Shown here one piece after another: positions 46,297 to 55,170 of a stretch of 64,000 nucleotides of DNA. The DNA comes from Alphaproteobacteria bacterium (lineage in GTDB: Bacteria; Pseudomonadota; Alphaproteobacteria; Caulobacterales; Parvularculaceae), in NCBI GenBank assembly GCA_030433215.1, contig JAUIMC010000013.1:1-64000 (forward strand), given 5' to 3'. Position numbers and translations under genes: made by a program. Every line of letters starts with the position of its first letter. Position 1 is the stretch's first letter. The notes below the pieces were generated by a model. That model was not told where the DNA came from, ran no database searches, and worked only from the letters and a program-made list of their open reading frames with translations.

Positions 46297-47383
46297 TTAA
46301 TGCTTTCAGGAGCGCCTGAAAATCGTCCGGGGCCTCGCGCTCGAAGCGCATGGCCTCGCCCGTCATCGGATGCGTGAACCCCAGCACTTTCGCATGCAGC
46401 GCCTGCCGCTTGAAGCTGCGGATCGTCTCGATGGCTTCATCGGCGGCGGGAACGCCGGGTTTGAGGCCGGAAAGCCCGGGCCCGCGCCCGTAGCTCTGGT
46501 CCCCGATCAGCGGGCAGCCGATGGAGCCGAGATGAACCCGGATCTGGTGCGTGCGCCCGGTCTCCAGCGTGCATTCGATCAGCGAGGCGAGGGCGTCGCC
46601 TCTCAGCTTGGCGCGGTCCCGCCCGAAGGCTTCGATCACCTTGTAATGCGTGACGGCGTGACGCGCGCCGTGTTTGGGCACGTAGTCGTCTTCGTCGTCG
46701 TCCCACACCATCGCGTCGACAACAGTCATTTTCGTGCGGTCCTGGGGCTTGCGGCCGATCGGCGCGTCGATGGTTCCGATCCCGGGGCGCGGGGCGCCGA
46801 CGGCGATCGCCTCATAGACGCGCTCGATGTCGTGGCTTGAAAACAGCGCCGAGAGGCCCTGATGCGCCGCGTCGTGCTTGGCGACGACGAGCAGTCCCGA
46901 GGTGTCCTTGTCGATGCGGTGGACGACGCCGGGCCGGCGCGCGCCGCCGATGCCCGACAGGGTGTCGCCGCAATGATGGAGAAGCGCGTTGACCAGGGTC
47001 CCGCTCCACGCCCCGGGCGCGGGATGGACGACCATGCCCGCCGGCTTGTTGACGACGATGAGATCGTCATCCTCGTAAACCACGTCGAGGGGGATCGCTT
47101 CCGGCTTCGGTGCGGGTTCGACCAGCGGCGGCGGGACGAGGCGATAGCTTTCGCCTTCGCGCAGCTTCCAGGACGGGTCGGTGAACGCCTCGCCGGATTT
47201 GGCGAGCGCGCCTTCCTCGATCAGGGCCTTGATGCGCGTGCGCGTTAACGCTGCGATATTGTCAGACAGCCATTTGTCGAGGCGCGCGCCGGCGGCCCCG
47301 GCGTCCACGGTGAACGCATAGGCGCCGGTTTCATCAGGCGTTAAGGGCCCGGCGGGCTTGAGGGTTTCGTCATCTGCGGTCAT
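46286..47383 (-). CDS. rluD: RluD-family 23S rRNA pseudouridine synthase
   Basis: 365 residues. N-terminal S4 domain (GARLDKWLSDNIAALTRTRIK) and catalytic HRIDKDTSGLL with Asp158. VNKPAGMVVHPAPG, GRTHQIRVHLGSIGCPLIGD and RQALHAKVLGFTHP are conserved. RluD modifies U1911, U1915 and U1917 in 23S rRNA helix 69. Positioned next to rpoH as in many alphaproteobacteria, and divergent from a DUF6476-like gene as in Rhodobacterales. Confidence 0.95.
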   Translation of the reverse strand: MTADDETLKPAGPLTPDETGAYAFTVDAGAAGARLDKWLSDNIAALTRTRIKALIEEGALAKSGEAFTDPSWKLREGESYRLVPPPLVEPAPKPEAIPLDVVYEDDDLIVVNKPAGMVVHPAPGAWSGTLVNALLHHCGDTLSGIGGARRPGVVHRIDKDTSGLLVVAKHDAAHQGLSALFSSHDIERVYEAIAVGAPRPGIGTIDAPIGRKPQDRTKMTVVDAMVWDDDEDDYVPKHGARHAVTHYKVIEAFGRDRAKLRGDALASLIECTLETGRTHQIRVHLGSIGCPLIGDQSYGRGPGLSGLKPGVPAADEAIETIRSFKRQALHAKVLGFTHPMTGEAMRFEREAPDDFQALLKALRAL

Positions 47384-47475
47384 AGAGAGGGCGGTTTAGC
47401 GGGCTTGCGTCCCGCCCGCCAGCCCGGCGGACGAGAAGGCCCGGCCCGGCGGCCGATTTCAGGAGCGATTCCCCC

Positions 47476-47874
47476 TTGAGCGAACAGGAAACCAGCGATC
47501 AGCAAGCGCCCCCCGCGACGGGATTCGCCGGGCTCGCCGAATCCATCGGCACGCGCAATCTGTGGATCATCATCCTCGCCATGCCGGCGGTGTTTCTCGT
47601 CATTATCGCGGCGATCATCATGATGTTCGGCAAGCCGGGCGATGAGGAAGCTGCGGCGGCGCCTGTGATCGAGGAGAGCGCTGTTGCGGCGCCGGTTCCG
47701 GAAACGCTGCCCGCCGAGATCGCCATTCCGGCGGGCGCGGCGCCCGGCGCCATTGCGCTCGACGGCGACCGGCTTGCTGTGCGTCTCGACGGACACGACG
47801 GCGTCGAAGTGGTGATCTACGATCTTGCGAAAGGCGAGGTTGTCGCGCGCGTGCCGTTCAGGACGCAAGACTGA
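47476..47874 (+). CDS. DUF6476-like membrane protein
   Basis: 132 residues from a TTG with AGGAGCG upstream. One membrane helix (LWIIILAMPAVFLVIIAAIIMMF, about residues 29-51), an acidic linker, and a small beta domain LPAEIAIPAGAAPGAI ... VVIYDLAKGEVVARV. This layout and its place beside rluD match, from memory, the DUF6476 family. Function unknown. Confidence 0.7.
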   Translation: MSEQETSDQQAPPATGFAGLAESIGTRNLWIIILAMPAVFLVIIAAIIMMFGKPGDEEAAAAPVIEESAVAAPVPETLPAEIAIPAGAAPGAIALDGDRLAVRLDGHDGVEVVIYDLAKGEVVARVPFRTQD

Positions 47875-47901
47875 TTGCTCCGCCCCCGTATTTTCGGCGC
47901 T

Positions 47902-48186
47902 TTATTTCCGCGAGGATAAAAGCCGCGCTACCAGCCAGATCGGGATGACGATGCCCGCGCCGATCAGGAGATAGGTGAGAACCGTCAGGGCGATTTCGCC
48001 GAAGCTTTCGCCGAGCATCCCGACAACGTCTTTCACATTGTCGAACACGCCGCTCCAGAATTCGCGTACGCCGATGCCGAGGAACGAAAAGATCGCGCCG
48101 ACAATGATCGAGGCGATGACGAGTTTGAGGACGGTGCGGCCTGCGCCGCCCTGCGTCAGCCGGTCCTTGATGCTTTGCCGGGTCAT
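47902..48186 (-). CDS. DUF6460-like membrane protein
   Basis: 94 residues. Two membrane helices (TVLKLVIASIIVGAIFSFLGI and LTYLLIGAGIVIPIWLVARLL) joined by an amphipathic stretch. The ending VIPIWLVARLLS and the opening RTVLKLV match the DUF6460 pattern as I remember it. Function unknown. Confidence 0.75.
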   Translation of the reverse strand: MTRQSIKDRLTQGGAGRTVLKLVIASIIVGAIFSFLGIGVREFWSGVFDNVKDVVGMLGESFGEIALTVLTYLLIGAGIVIPIWLVARLLSSRK

Positions 48187-48300
48187 AGTTCCTGCTTTCG
48201 ACGGCGCCCCTTGCCGGGCGCTAATTTAGGCGTGAACCGGCTCGCGTTCAATAAGCGCCACGCAGGGGGAAATCCGGCGCGGCGCTGTTCAGGCGGGCGG

Positions 48301-49176
48301 TCAGGCCGCCTCGTTTTCCATATAGACCGAGCGGCAGGGGAAGGGGATGGTGACGCCCTCGGCGTCAAAGCGCTGTTTCACCGCCTTGGTCAGCGCCCAT
48401 TTGACGGCGAAATAGTCGGCGCGGTTCACCCAGGGGCGGCAGATGATGTCCACGGAGGAATCCCCCAGATTGTCGACCTCGATTACCGGCGCCGGGTCCG
48501 ACTTGATGCGCTCTTCCTTGTCGAGCTCCGACTTGATCAGCGCCATCGCCTTGTCGATGTCGTCGCCATAGGAAATGCCGAAGACCATATCGAGCCGGCG
48601 CGTGTCGTAGCCGGCGTAATTGGTGATGACGTCGTCGAAGATCTTGCCGTTCGGGACGATGATCTTCTTATTGTCGGGCGTCGCCATTTCCGTGGTGAAA
48701 AGGCCGATGCTTTTCACTGTGCCCGCGACGCCGGCCGCCTCCACATAGTCGCCCACATCGAAGGGCCGGAAGCCGAGCATCATCACGCCCGAGGCCACAT
48801 GGCCGAGCGTGCCCTGTAGCGCCAGGCCGATGGCGAGGCCGGCGGCGCCGATGATCGCCGCGAAGCTGGTGGTGGGCACGCCGAAGATGCCGAGCGTCGT
48901 GATCAGGACAAGAGCGATAAGGCCGTAATGGATAAGGCTCGACAGGAAGCCGGCGAGGGTTTCGTCGATCCGGCCGGTGCGCGTCATGGCCTTGCCGGTA
49001 ATTTTCTTGATGCGCCCCGCGACCCACAGGCCGACGATGAGGACGATCAGCGCGCCGACGACGCTCGGCAGGAAGGCCGCGGCTTTTTCGGCCAAACCTT
49101 GCAGGAAGGTCACCGCCATGGTGACGCTGGGTTCTGCGGCTTGCGCGGATTCAGTCGGTGTCGTTGTGTCTTGCAT
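48301..49176 (-). CDS. MscS-family small-conductance mechanosensitive channel
   Basis: 291 residues from an ATG with CGGAGAG. Three membrane helices, of which TM3 (FAAIIGAAGLAIGLALQGTLGHVASGVMM, here cited by its core AAGLAIGLALQG) lines the pore. The following beta domain (FRPFDVGDYVEAAGVAGTV) and PNGKIFDDVITNYAGY are MscS hallmarks. It opens on osmotic downshock, alongside MscL encoded earlier in the window. Confidence 0.96.
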   Translation of the reverse strand: MQDTTTPTESAQAAEPSVTMAVTFLQGLAEKAAAFLPSVVGALIVLIVGLWVAGRIKKITGKAMTRTGRIDETLAGFLSSLIHYGLIALVLITTLGIFGVPTTSFAAIIGAAGLAIGLALQGTLGHVASGVMMLGFRPFDVGDYVEAAGVAGTVKSIGLFTTEMATPDNKKIIVPNGKIFDDVITNYAGYDTRRLDMVFGISYGDDIDKAMALIKSELDKEERIKSDPAPVIEVDNLGDSSVDIICRPWVNRADYFAVKWALTKAVKQRFDAEGVTIPFPCRSVYMENEAA

Positions 49177-49394
49177 GGCCCTCTCCGTATCGCTTTCGGG
49201 GGGTATAGGGCGTTCTGTCCGGCATGCAAAATTTCGCGCGCCCATAGGTTGAGCGGGCTTCGTGAAAATACATCCTATGTGATGAATTCTTCGCTGAATC
49301 CCGCATTCGGTGCGTAGTTATCCACGGGCGCCCGGGCCGGTCTTATGATCTGCGGGCTGTTGAATTTTGCTTACCGCCCGGAGATTGAGACGTC

Positions 49395-50825
49395 ATGGAG
49401 CAATCGCCCCGCCTGTTTTTTTCCTATGTGGCGCCGAACCAGGCGCAAAAACACGTAACTGTGAACGAAGGCCTGCGCCGGCTCGACGCGCTCGTGCAGG
49501 CGGCGGTCCTGTCGCGCACCCTGGCGACTGAGCCCGCCTCTCCGGCGGAAGGCGACGCCTATATTCTGCCCGGCGGCGCGAGCGGCGATGCCTGGGACGC
49601 TTTCGACGCCGGCGATCTCGCCGCGTTTCAGGACGGCGCCTGGGCGCGCATCGTCCCGGCCGAAGGGTTTCGCGTCTGGGTCTGCGACGATGACGAATTC
49701 GTCCTTTACGACGGCGCCGGCTGGGGCGCGCTCTCCGGCGGCGGGGCCGGCGGCGCGGAGACGGCGGCCAAATTCGGGATCAATACGAGCGCCGATGCGA
49801 CCAACAGGCTGGCCGTCAAATCCGACGCCGTCCTGTTCAGCCATGACGATGTGACGCCGGGCTCCGGCGACGCGCAGGTGAAGGTCAACAAGGCGGCGTC
49901 CGGGGATACGGCCTCGCATCTTTTCCAGACGAATTTTTCCGGCCGCGCGGAGTTCGGCCTCACCGGCGACGATGATTTCCACGTCAAGGTTTCGGCCAAC
50001 GGTTCGAGCTGGACCGACGCGCTGCTGATCGACAAGGACAACGGCTATGTCGGGGTCGGATCGCTTGCGCCGAAACGCGCGCTGCATGTCAAAGCCACGG
50101 AGCCGGGGCTTGTTTTGGAAGATTCAGATCACGCGGTCGCGGACGAAAAGCAGTGGCGGTTTTTCGGCGTTAACGGCGATTTTGCGATCGACGGCATTAA
50201 CGACGCCTTTGTTTCAGCCTCGCGCGCCTACAAGATTTCGCGGGGCGGCGTGTTTCCCACCAGCCATGAATGGACCACAAGCGCCGTCGTCAAAATGACG
50301 CTGGCGAGCGGGCTTGTGGTCGGCGCGCCGACGGGCGGCGACAAAGGCGCGGGCACAATCAATGCGGAAGCGGTCTATGTCGATGACGTGCTGCTATCCT
50401 GCTATGTCTTCGATCAGGCGCTTGATGGCGGCGTCGACATGGCCAAATGGGACGCAAAGGCCCCGGATCGCCGCCTGCCTGCCGAAAAGAGTCTTCGGGA
50501 AAATCCGGAAACGCGGAAAATGGAGGAAGTCATCGTGACGCCGGCGCGGACCGAACCGCGCCGGCATGAGCCTGCGCGCCGGTTCGTCGCCCGCGCGGGA
50601 ACCCAATATGATCCGCTGACGCTCGACGGCTATGCAAAACACTGGCGGGAAAAACGCCATCTGTCGTCGATGCCGGACGAGACGACCTATGATCCCGAGC
50701 ATGGACAACTGACGGCGGGCGAGTGGATACAGCGCCTTGTGGAAACCGTCGAAATTCAGGCGATCCTGATCGAACAGCTGAATGCGCGCGTCAAGACACT
50801 GGCGCCGCCGGGGCGCTTGTCATGA
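49395..50825 (+). CDS. DUF2793 domain protein with tail-fibre-like region
   Basis: 476 residues. Residues 1-115 match DUF2793 (APNQAQKHVTVNEGLRRLDALVQAAV, core QAQKHVTVNEGLRRLD; and AEGDAYILP, then WARIVPAEGFRVWVCDDD). This domain occurs in prophages and gene-transfer-agent-like tails. The middle (about 200-280) has YVGVGSLAPKRALHVKATEPG and repeats of the VGVG-x-x-x-P pattern common in tail spikes carrying intramolecular chaperones. The C-terminal 100 residues are helical. No other phage genes adjoin, so it is a lone domesticated or relic gene. Confidence 0.75.
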   Translation: MEQSPRLFFSYVAPNQAQKHVTVNEGLRRLDALVQAAVLSRTLATEPASPAEGDAYILPGGASGDAWDAFDAGDLAAFQDGAWARIVPAEGFRVWVCDDDEFVLYDGAGWGALSGGGAGGAETAAKFGINTSADATNRLAVKSDAVLFSHDDVTPGSGDAQVKVNKAASGDTASHLFQTNFSGRAEFGLTGDDDFHVKVSANGSSWTDALLIDKDNGYVGVGSLAPKRALHVKATEPGLVLEDSDHAVADEKQWRFFGVNGDFAIDGINDAFVSASRAYKISRGGVFPTSHEWTTSAVVKMTLASGLVVGAPTGGDKGAGTINAEAVYVDDVLLSCYVFDQALDGGVDMAKWDAKAPDRRLPAEKSLRENPETRKMEEVIVTPARTEPRRHEPARRFVARAGTQYDPLTLDGYAKHWREKRHLSSMPDETTYDPEHGQLTAGEWIQRLVETVEIQAILIEQLNARVKTLAPPGRLS

Positions 50826-50836
50826 GAGCTAGCGCG

Positions 50837-51346
50837 TCAGGCCGGCTTGAAGGTCAGCGCCACGCCGTTATTGCAATACCGAAGGCCTGTGGGCTCCGGC
50901 CCGTCCTTGAAGACATGGCCTTGATGGCCGCCGCAGCGCGCGCAATGATATTCCGTGCGCGGCAGGATCAGCTTCAAATCGGTCTTGGTGCCGAGCGCGC
51001 CGGGGATGTAGTCCCAGAAGGACGGCCAGCCGGTGCCGCTTTCGAATTTGGTCTCGGACTTGAAAAGGTCGTAGCCGCAGCCGGCGCAGGCGAAAATGCC
51101 GTCGCGCTTTTCCTCATTCAGCGGGCTCGTTCCGGCGCGCTCCGTGGCTTCCTTGCGGAGCACCGCATAGGCTTCCGGCGGAAGCCGCTCTTTCCACTCC
51201 TCATTCGACAATTGCCATTTGTCGTAATCGGGGATCGAGGCGGGATCGGGATCTTTGGCCATGGCTTTTTCCTGTGTCTGCACGCCGCAGCCGGCGGCTG
51301 CGCCGAGAATGCCGAGAGTGAGATGGCGTCGCGTCAAGAAGGCCAT
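50837..51346 (-). CDS. msrB: peptide-methionine (R)-S-oxide reductase MsrB, exported
   Basis: 169 residues. Reduces methionine-R-sulfoxide. An N-terminal export signal is present: RRHLTLGILGAAAGC, a twin-arginine pair and a Cys at residue 20 in a lipobox-like AAGC, so probably a Tat-exported lipoprotein. Zinc site CAGC and CARC pairs, GTGWPSFWDYI and the catalytic RYCNNGVALTF near the end. The last motif has RYCNNG where RYCxNS is usual; the nucleophilic Cys is kept. AGGA lies upstream of the ATG. Confidence 0.93.
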   Translation of the reverse strand: MAFLTRRHLTLGILGAAAGCGVQTQEKAMAKDPDPASIPDYDKWQLSNEEWKERLPPEAYAVLRKEATERAGTSPLNEEKRDGIFACAGCGYDLFKSETKFESGTGWPSFWDYIPGALGTKTDLKLILPRTEYHCARCGGHQGHVFKDGPEPTGLRYCNNGVALTFKPA

Positions 51347-51405
51347 TGGAGCATTCCTTATGCCGGGCTTTGTAATCAAGGCCTCATATCTAGCGCGCAC
51401 GGGTG

Positions 51406-52344
51406 TTAAAGAGAACGAACAAGCACTTCACAAAGCGGCGAGAGCAAGAGCAACAGCCCTGCGTCCCGGTTCGATTTGAACAGGGACAAGCAGATGTGAT
51501 TGTCGTGAATGTCGAGATGTTTCAGTTGCCACACGAAATGCGCCGCTCCGGGGAGAAGCGCGAGATAATAGGCCCAGTGCGCGTGGATGAGCGTTCCGGC
51601 GAGCGCGAACAAGACCAGCGTCATCACGAAGAAAAAGCCAAGCGCGGGTCTGGTCTTTTCACCGAGCCGCAGCGCCGTCGACTTGACGCCGATGAGCGCG
51701 TCATCCTCCGTGTCCTGATGGGCGTAAATGGTGTCGTAGAAGAGCGTCCAGAAAATCCCGGCGGCGTAGAGCGCGAAGGCGGTCGCGTCGAGTTTTCCGG
51801 CCGCGGCGGCGTAGCCGACGAGGGCGCCCCAGTTGAAGGTGAGCCCGAGCCAGGCTTGCGGCCACCAGGTGATGCGCTTCATGAAGGGATAGGCGGCGAC
51901 GAGCGCCAGCGAGGCGAGGCCGACGAGGATTGCGGTCCGGTTGAATTGCAGCAGCACGGCAAGGCCGATGAAGGAAAGCAGGACGAGAAAGCCCCAGGCC
52001 TGTTTCACGCTGATCTGCCCGGCGGGAATGGGGCGCAGCGCCGTGCGTTGGACTTGCGCGTCGAAGTCACGGTCGACAATGTCGTTATAGGCGCAGCCCG
52101 CCCCGCGCATCACATAGGCGCCGATGCTCATCAGCGCGGCGTAGCCGAGAAGATGCAGCCCGCCGTAACCAGCCGCGGCGGCGAGGGCGAGGCCCCAGTA
52201 ACAGGGAATGAGCAGGAGCCATGTACCCACCGGCCGGTCGGCGCGCATCAGCCGCAGATAAGGCCGCGCGAAGCCGGGCGCGCGTGCGACCCAGTTGCCG
52301 GGAACGGCGTCGGGCGTCGCGGCGGAGGGGGCGGGGCTTGTCAT
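51406..52344 (-). CDS. ubiA: 4-hydroxybenzoate polyprenyltransferase UbiA
   Basis: 312 residues with eight to nine membrane helices. Prenylates 4-hydroxybenzoate in ubiquinone synthesis. First Asp-rich motif N87-D88-x2-D91-x3-D95 in YNDIVDRDFDAQV and second motif DTIYAHQDTEDDALIG near residue 214. PYLRLMRADRPVGTWLLLIP opens the conserved part. The GC-rich N-terminal 20 residues are variable in the family. Confidence 0.95.
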   Translation of the reverse strand: MTSPAPSAATPDAVPGNWVARAPGFARPYLRLMRADRPVGTWLLLIPCYWGLALAAAAGYGGLHLLGYAALMSIGAYVMRGAGCAYNDIVDRDFDAQVQRTALRPIPAGQISVKQAWGFLVLLSFIGLAVLLQFNRTAILVGLASLALVAAYPFMKRITWWPQAWLGLTFNWGALVGYAAAAGKLDATAFALYAAGIFWTLFYDTIYAHQDTEDDALIGVKSTALRLGEKTRPALGFFFVMTLVLFALAGTLIHAHWAYYLALLPGAAHFVWQLKHLDIHDNHICLSLFKSNRDAGLLLLLSPLCEVLVRSL

Positions 52345-52412
52345 GGGGGAGGTTTAGCGCTCTCGCCAGGGAGTTGCAAAGCGACTTTTACCCTCAGGCG
52401 AACACCCATCCT

Positions 52413-52520
52413 CCGCTCATTCCCGCGCAGGCGGGAATCCATGAAACTGCAAGACTGCTTTATGGTTGGAGAGCATGCGAAGTTTTGTTCTGGATCCCTG
52501 CCTGCGCGGGGATGAGCGGG
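52413..52520. repeat. paired palindromic repeat, copy 1
   Basis: Left unit CCGCTCATTCCCGCGCAG... (52413-52443) and right unit TGGATCCCTGCCTGCGCGG... (52491-52520) are inverted copies of one another around a 47-base spacer. Each unit itself contains the small palindrome CCCGC..GCGGG. The transcript would fold into a long hairpin. Same unit pair as the repeat after the GIY-YIG gene. Confidence 0.8.
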
Positions 52521-52528
52521 GAGAGGGC

Positions 52529-52816
52529 ATGGCTTTTTATGTTTATATATTAGCCAGCAGGAAAAACGGCACGCTCTATATCGGCATAACCGACGATCTG
52601 GAGAGGCGAATATGGGAGCACAAGGAGAAAGTTCTTAAAGGCTTCACAGCGAAATATGACGTCACTCAACTCGTCTGGTATGAGATGCACGATACACGCG
52701 AGAGCGCTTTCGCCCGCGAAAGGGCGATGAAGAAATGGAATCGCCAGTGGAAGATCAATCTGATTGCAAAAGAAAACCCTGATTGGGAAGACCTTTCGGA
52801 AACATGGAACAGCTAA
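52529..52816 (+). CDS. GIY-YIG nuclease family protein
   Basis: 95 residues from the ATG at 52529 with GGGGAGAGG upstream. MAFYVYILASRKNGTLYIGITDDLERRIWEHK is the GIY-YIG core (YVYIL ... LYIGI, Arg in DLERRI, Glu-His), followed by a Lys-rich helical half. The single-domain YhbQ/UPF0213-like type has no added DNA-binding domain. It is bracketed by two copies of the same paired palindrome, and its base composition is lower in GC than its flanks. A role in spreading those repeats is inference. Confidence 0.9.
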   Translation: MAFYVYILASRKNGTLYIGITDDLERRIWEHKEKVLKGFTAKYDVTQLVWYEMHDTRESAFARERAMKKWNRQWKINLIAKENPDWEDLSETWNS

Positions 52817-52822
52817 CCTCGG

Positions 52823-52905
52823 CCGCTCATTCCCGCGCAAGCGGGAATCCATGGTGGTCAGCAGCAAGCTTGCATGGATCCCCGCCTGCGCGGGGATGAG
52901 CGGGA
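52823..52905. repeat. paired palindromic repeat, copy 2
   Basis: Left unit CCGCTCATTCCCGCGCAA... (52823-52843) and right unit TGGATCCCCGCCTGCGCGG... (52875-52905) form a second inverted pair around a 31-base spacer. The units match copy 1 with single-base differences (GCAA for GCAG in the left unit). It begins 7 bases after the GIY-YIG stop. Confidence 0.8.
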
Positions 52906-52931
52906 ACTAAGAGATATAGAGATAAGAAACG

Positions 52932-53702
52932 ATGATCCCACGCCTTTACATTGACGGCCCTTTACATGCCGGCCTGCCAGCGCCGCTGACAGGCGACCAG
53001 GTTCATTACCTCAAAAACGTCCTGCGCCGTCAGGAAGGCGACGAGGTGCGCCTGTTCAACGGCAAGGACGGCGAATTCGCCGCGCGCATCGCCGAGCTCA
53101 AAAAGAAAACCGGCGCCGTTCAGGTCGGCGAAAAGACTCGCGAACAGGAAGACGAACCGGATCTCGTCCTCTATTTCGCGCCGGTGAAACGCGGGGCTCT
53201 TGAAATCATCGTCCAGAAGGCGGTGGAGGTCGGCGCCGCGCGGCTCATGCCGGTCATCACCGAGCGCACCGTCGCGCCAAAACTCAACATCGACCGTTTG
53301 CAGGCGATTGCGACGGAAGCTGCGGAGCAATGCGGCCGGCTCACTGTTCCGTCCGTAGGCGAACCGATGAAATTCGCCGCGCTGCTCGAAGACTGGCCCG
53401 ACGGCCGCCGGCTTCTGTTCTGCGACGAGGCTGGCGACGACGAAGCGGAAGAATGGGGCGGCCGGGAAGGCCGCGCCGCGCCGGTTTTAGAAGCGCTAAA
53501 GACTGGCGATAGCAAATCTCCAGCATGGGGCGTGATAACCGGGCCCGAAGGCGGTTTTTCCCCCGGCGAGCGACATGATCTCAGAGCGAAGTCATATGTG
53601 ACCGCCGCGACGCTGGGCCCCCGCATTTTGCGCGCCGATACGGCGGCGATCGCCGCGCTGGTCCTCTGGCAGGCGGCGCTCGGCGATTGGAGACGGCGTT
53701 AA
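52932..53702 (+). CDS. rsmE: 16S rRNA (uracil(1498)-N(3))-methyltransferase RsmE
   Basis: 256 residues. Trefoil-knot methyltransferase of the SPOUT class. N-terminal PUA-like domain (QVHYLKNVLRRQEGDEVRLFNG), KAVEVGAARLMPVITERTV, then the knot with ITGPEGGFSPGE and LGPRILRADTAA near the C-terminus. It methylates U1498 in 16S rRNA. The segment DEAEEWGGREG is an acidic insertion in a surface loop. Confidence 0.96.
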   Translation: MIPRLYIDGPLHAGLPAPLTGDQVHYLKNVLRRQEGDEVRLFNGKDGEFAARIAELKKKTGAVQVGEKTREQEDEPDLVLYFAPVKRGALEIIVQKAVEVGAARLMPVITERTVAPKLNIDRLQAIATEAAEQCGRLTVPSVGEPMKFAALLEDWPDGRRLLFCDEAGDDEAEEWGGREGRAAPVLEALKTGDSKSPAWGVITGPEGGFSPGERHDLRAKSYVTAATLGPRILRADTAAIAALVLWQAALGDWRRR

Positions 53703-53796
53703 CGTCGCAATAGCGTGATGGTCTTAAGGCTTGGCGGATCGCCTTTCGCGGGATAGAGCGAAACCGCGGTTAGATGAAGACGGGCCGGAGAGAGAC

Positions 53797-55170
53797 GTGA
53801 CTACTGCAGCGGAACAGACCGGCCAGTCGCCGAAGATCGAATCCCTCGACCAGCTGACGGCGCATCTCGCCAGCGGCTGCAAGCCGAAGGATCAATGGCG
53901 CATCGGCACCGAGCACGAGAAATTCGTCTTCTGCCGGACGAGCCTCAAGCCTGTGCCTTATGAAGGCGAAACCGGCATCCGCGCGATCCTTGAAGCGCTC
54001 GCAACGGAAACCGGCTGGGAGGTGATCCGCGAAGGCGGCGACCCCATCGGGCTCAAGGGCGAGGGCGCGAGCGTCTCTCTGGAGCCCGGCGGCCAGTTCG
54101 AGCTTTCCGGCGCGCCGCTCGAAAACATTCACCTCACCTGCGACGAGGTGCACCGCCATCTCGATGCGGTGAAAAAGGTTTGCGATCCTATGGGCGTCGC
54201 TTTTCTGGGCATGGGCTTCACGCCGACCTGGACAAGGGCCGAAATGCCGCAAATGCCGAAGGCGCGTTATACGATCATGCGCAATTACATGCCCAAGGTC
54301 GGCGATCTCGGCCTCGACATGATGCACAGGACCTGCACCGTGCAGGTCAATCTCGATTTCGCGTCCGAAGCGGACATGGCGATGAAGTTCAAGACGTCGC
54401 TCGCCCTGCAGCCGATCGCGACGGCGCTGTTCGCCAATTCCGGCCTCTATGAAGGCAAGCAGTCGAGCTACGCCTCTTACCGCGCCCATATCTGGACGGA
54501 CACCGACGCTGACCGCACCGGCCTTTTGAATTTCGTGTTCGAGGATGGCTTCGGTTTCGAGCGCTATCGCGATTACATGCTCGACGTGCCGATGTATTTC
54601 GTGCGCCGGAATAACAAGTTCATCGACGCCGCCGGACAGTCCTTCCGCGATTTCCTGGCGGGCAAGCTGCCGGCGCTGCCGGGCGAGACGCCGACCATGG
54701 AAGACTGGGAGGATCATCTGTCCACGGCCTTTCCGGAAGTGCGGCTGAAGACCTTCCTTGAAATGCGCGGCGCCGATTCCGGGCCCTGGGCGCGCATTTG
54801 CGCCCTGCCGGCCTTCTGGGTCGGGCTTCTTTATGACGATGACGCGCTCGCCGCCGCCTGGGACGTGGCGAAAGACTGGACCACCGAGATGCGCGAGGCC
54901 CTACGCGACGACGCCGCAAGATTCGGGTTGCAGGCGAAAGTTGGGGATCGCACGGTGCAGGATGTGGCGCTGGAAGTTCTCGATATTTCCCGCGAAGGCC
55001 TCAGGAAACGCGCGCGCATGGGCAATCTGAAAGAAGACGAAACGACCTATCTCGATCCGCTCGTGAAGATCGCCAAAAGCGGCGTCACCATGGGCGAATT
55101 TACGGCGAACCGTTTTCTTGGCGAGCTCGACGGCGACGCGAAGAAACTGTTCGAAGAGTGCAAATACTGA
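53797..55170 (+). CDS. gshA: glutamate-cysteine ligase (plant/alphaproteobacterial type)
   Basis: 457 residues from a GTG at 53797 with GGAGAGA upstream; a TTG 22 codons earlier adds an unlikely N-terminus. First step of glutathione synthesis: ATP-dependent coupling of glutamate and cysteine. WRIGTEHEKFVF (ATP/glutamate site), SLEPGGQFELSGAP, PKARYTIMRNYMPKVG and HRTCTVQVNLDFASE are the family blocks. This is the GshA group shared with plants, not the E. coli type. It overlaps the glycosylase gene start by 13 bases. Confidence 0.95.
   Translation: MTTAAEQTGQSPKIESLDQLTAHLASGCKPKDQWRIGTEHEKFVFCRTSLKPVPYEGETGIRAILEALATETGWEVIREGGDPIGLKGEGASVSLEPGGQFELSGAPLENIHLTCDEVHRHLDAVKKVCDPMGVAFLGMGFTPTWTRAEMPQMPKARYTIMRNYMPKVGDLGLDMMHRTCTVQVNLDFASEADMAMKFKTSLALQPIATALFANSGLYEGKQSSYASYRAHIWTDTDADRTGLLNFVFEDGFGFERYRDYMLDVPMYFVRRNNKFIDAAGQSFRDFLAGKLPALPGETPTMEDWEDHLSTAFPEVRLKTFLEMRGADSGPWARICALPAFWVGLLYDDDALAAAWDVAKDWTTEMREALRDDAARFGLQAKVGDRTVQDVALEVLDISREGLRKRARMGNLKEDETTYLDPLVKIAKSGVTMGEFTANRFLGELDGDAKKLFEECKY

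Noticed and set aside
49395-50825. Prophage
   Set aside because: Only one phage-type gene is present; no integrase, capsid, terminase or att repeats nearby.
52413-52905. CRISPR array
   Set aside because: Only two repeat pairs, inverted rather than direct, with unequal spacers and a gene between them.
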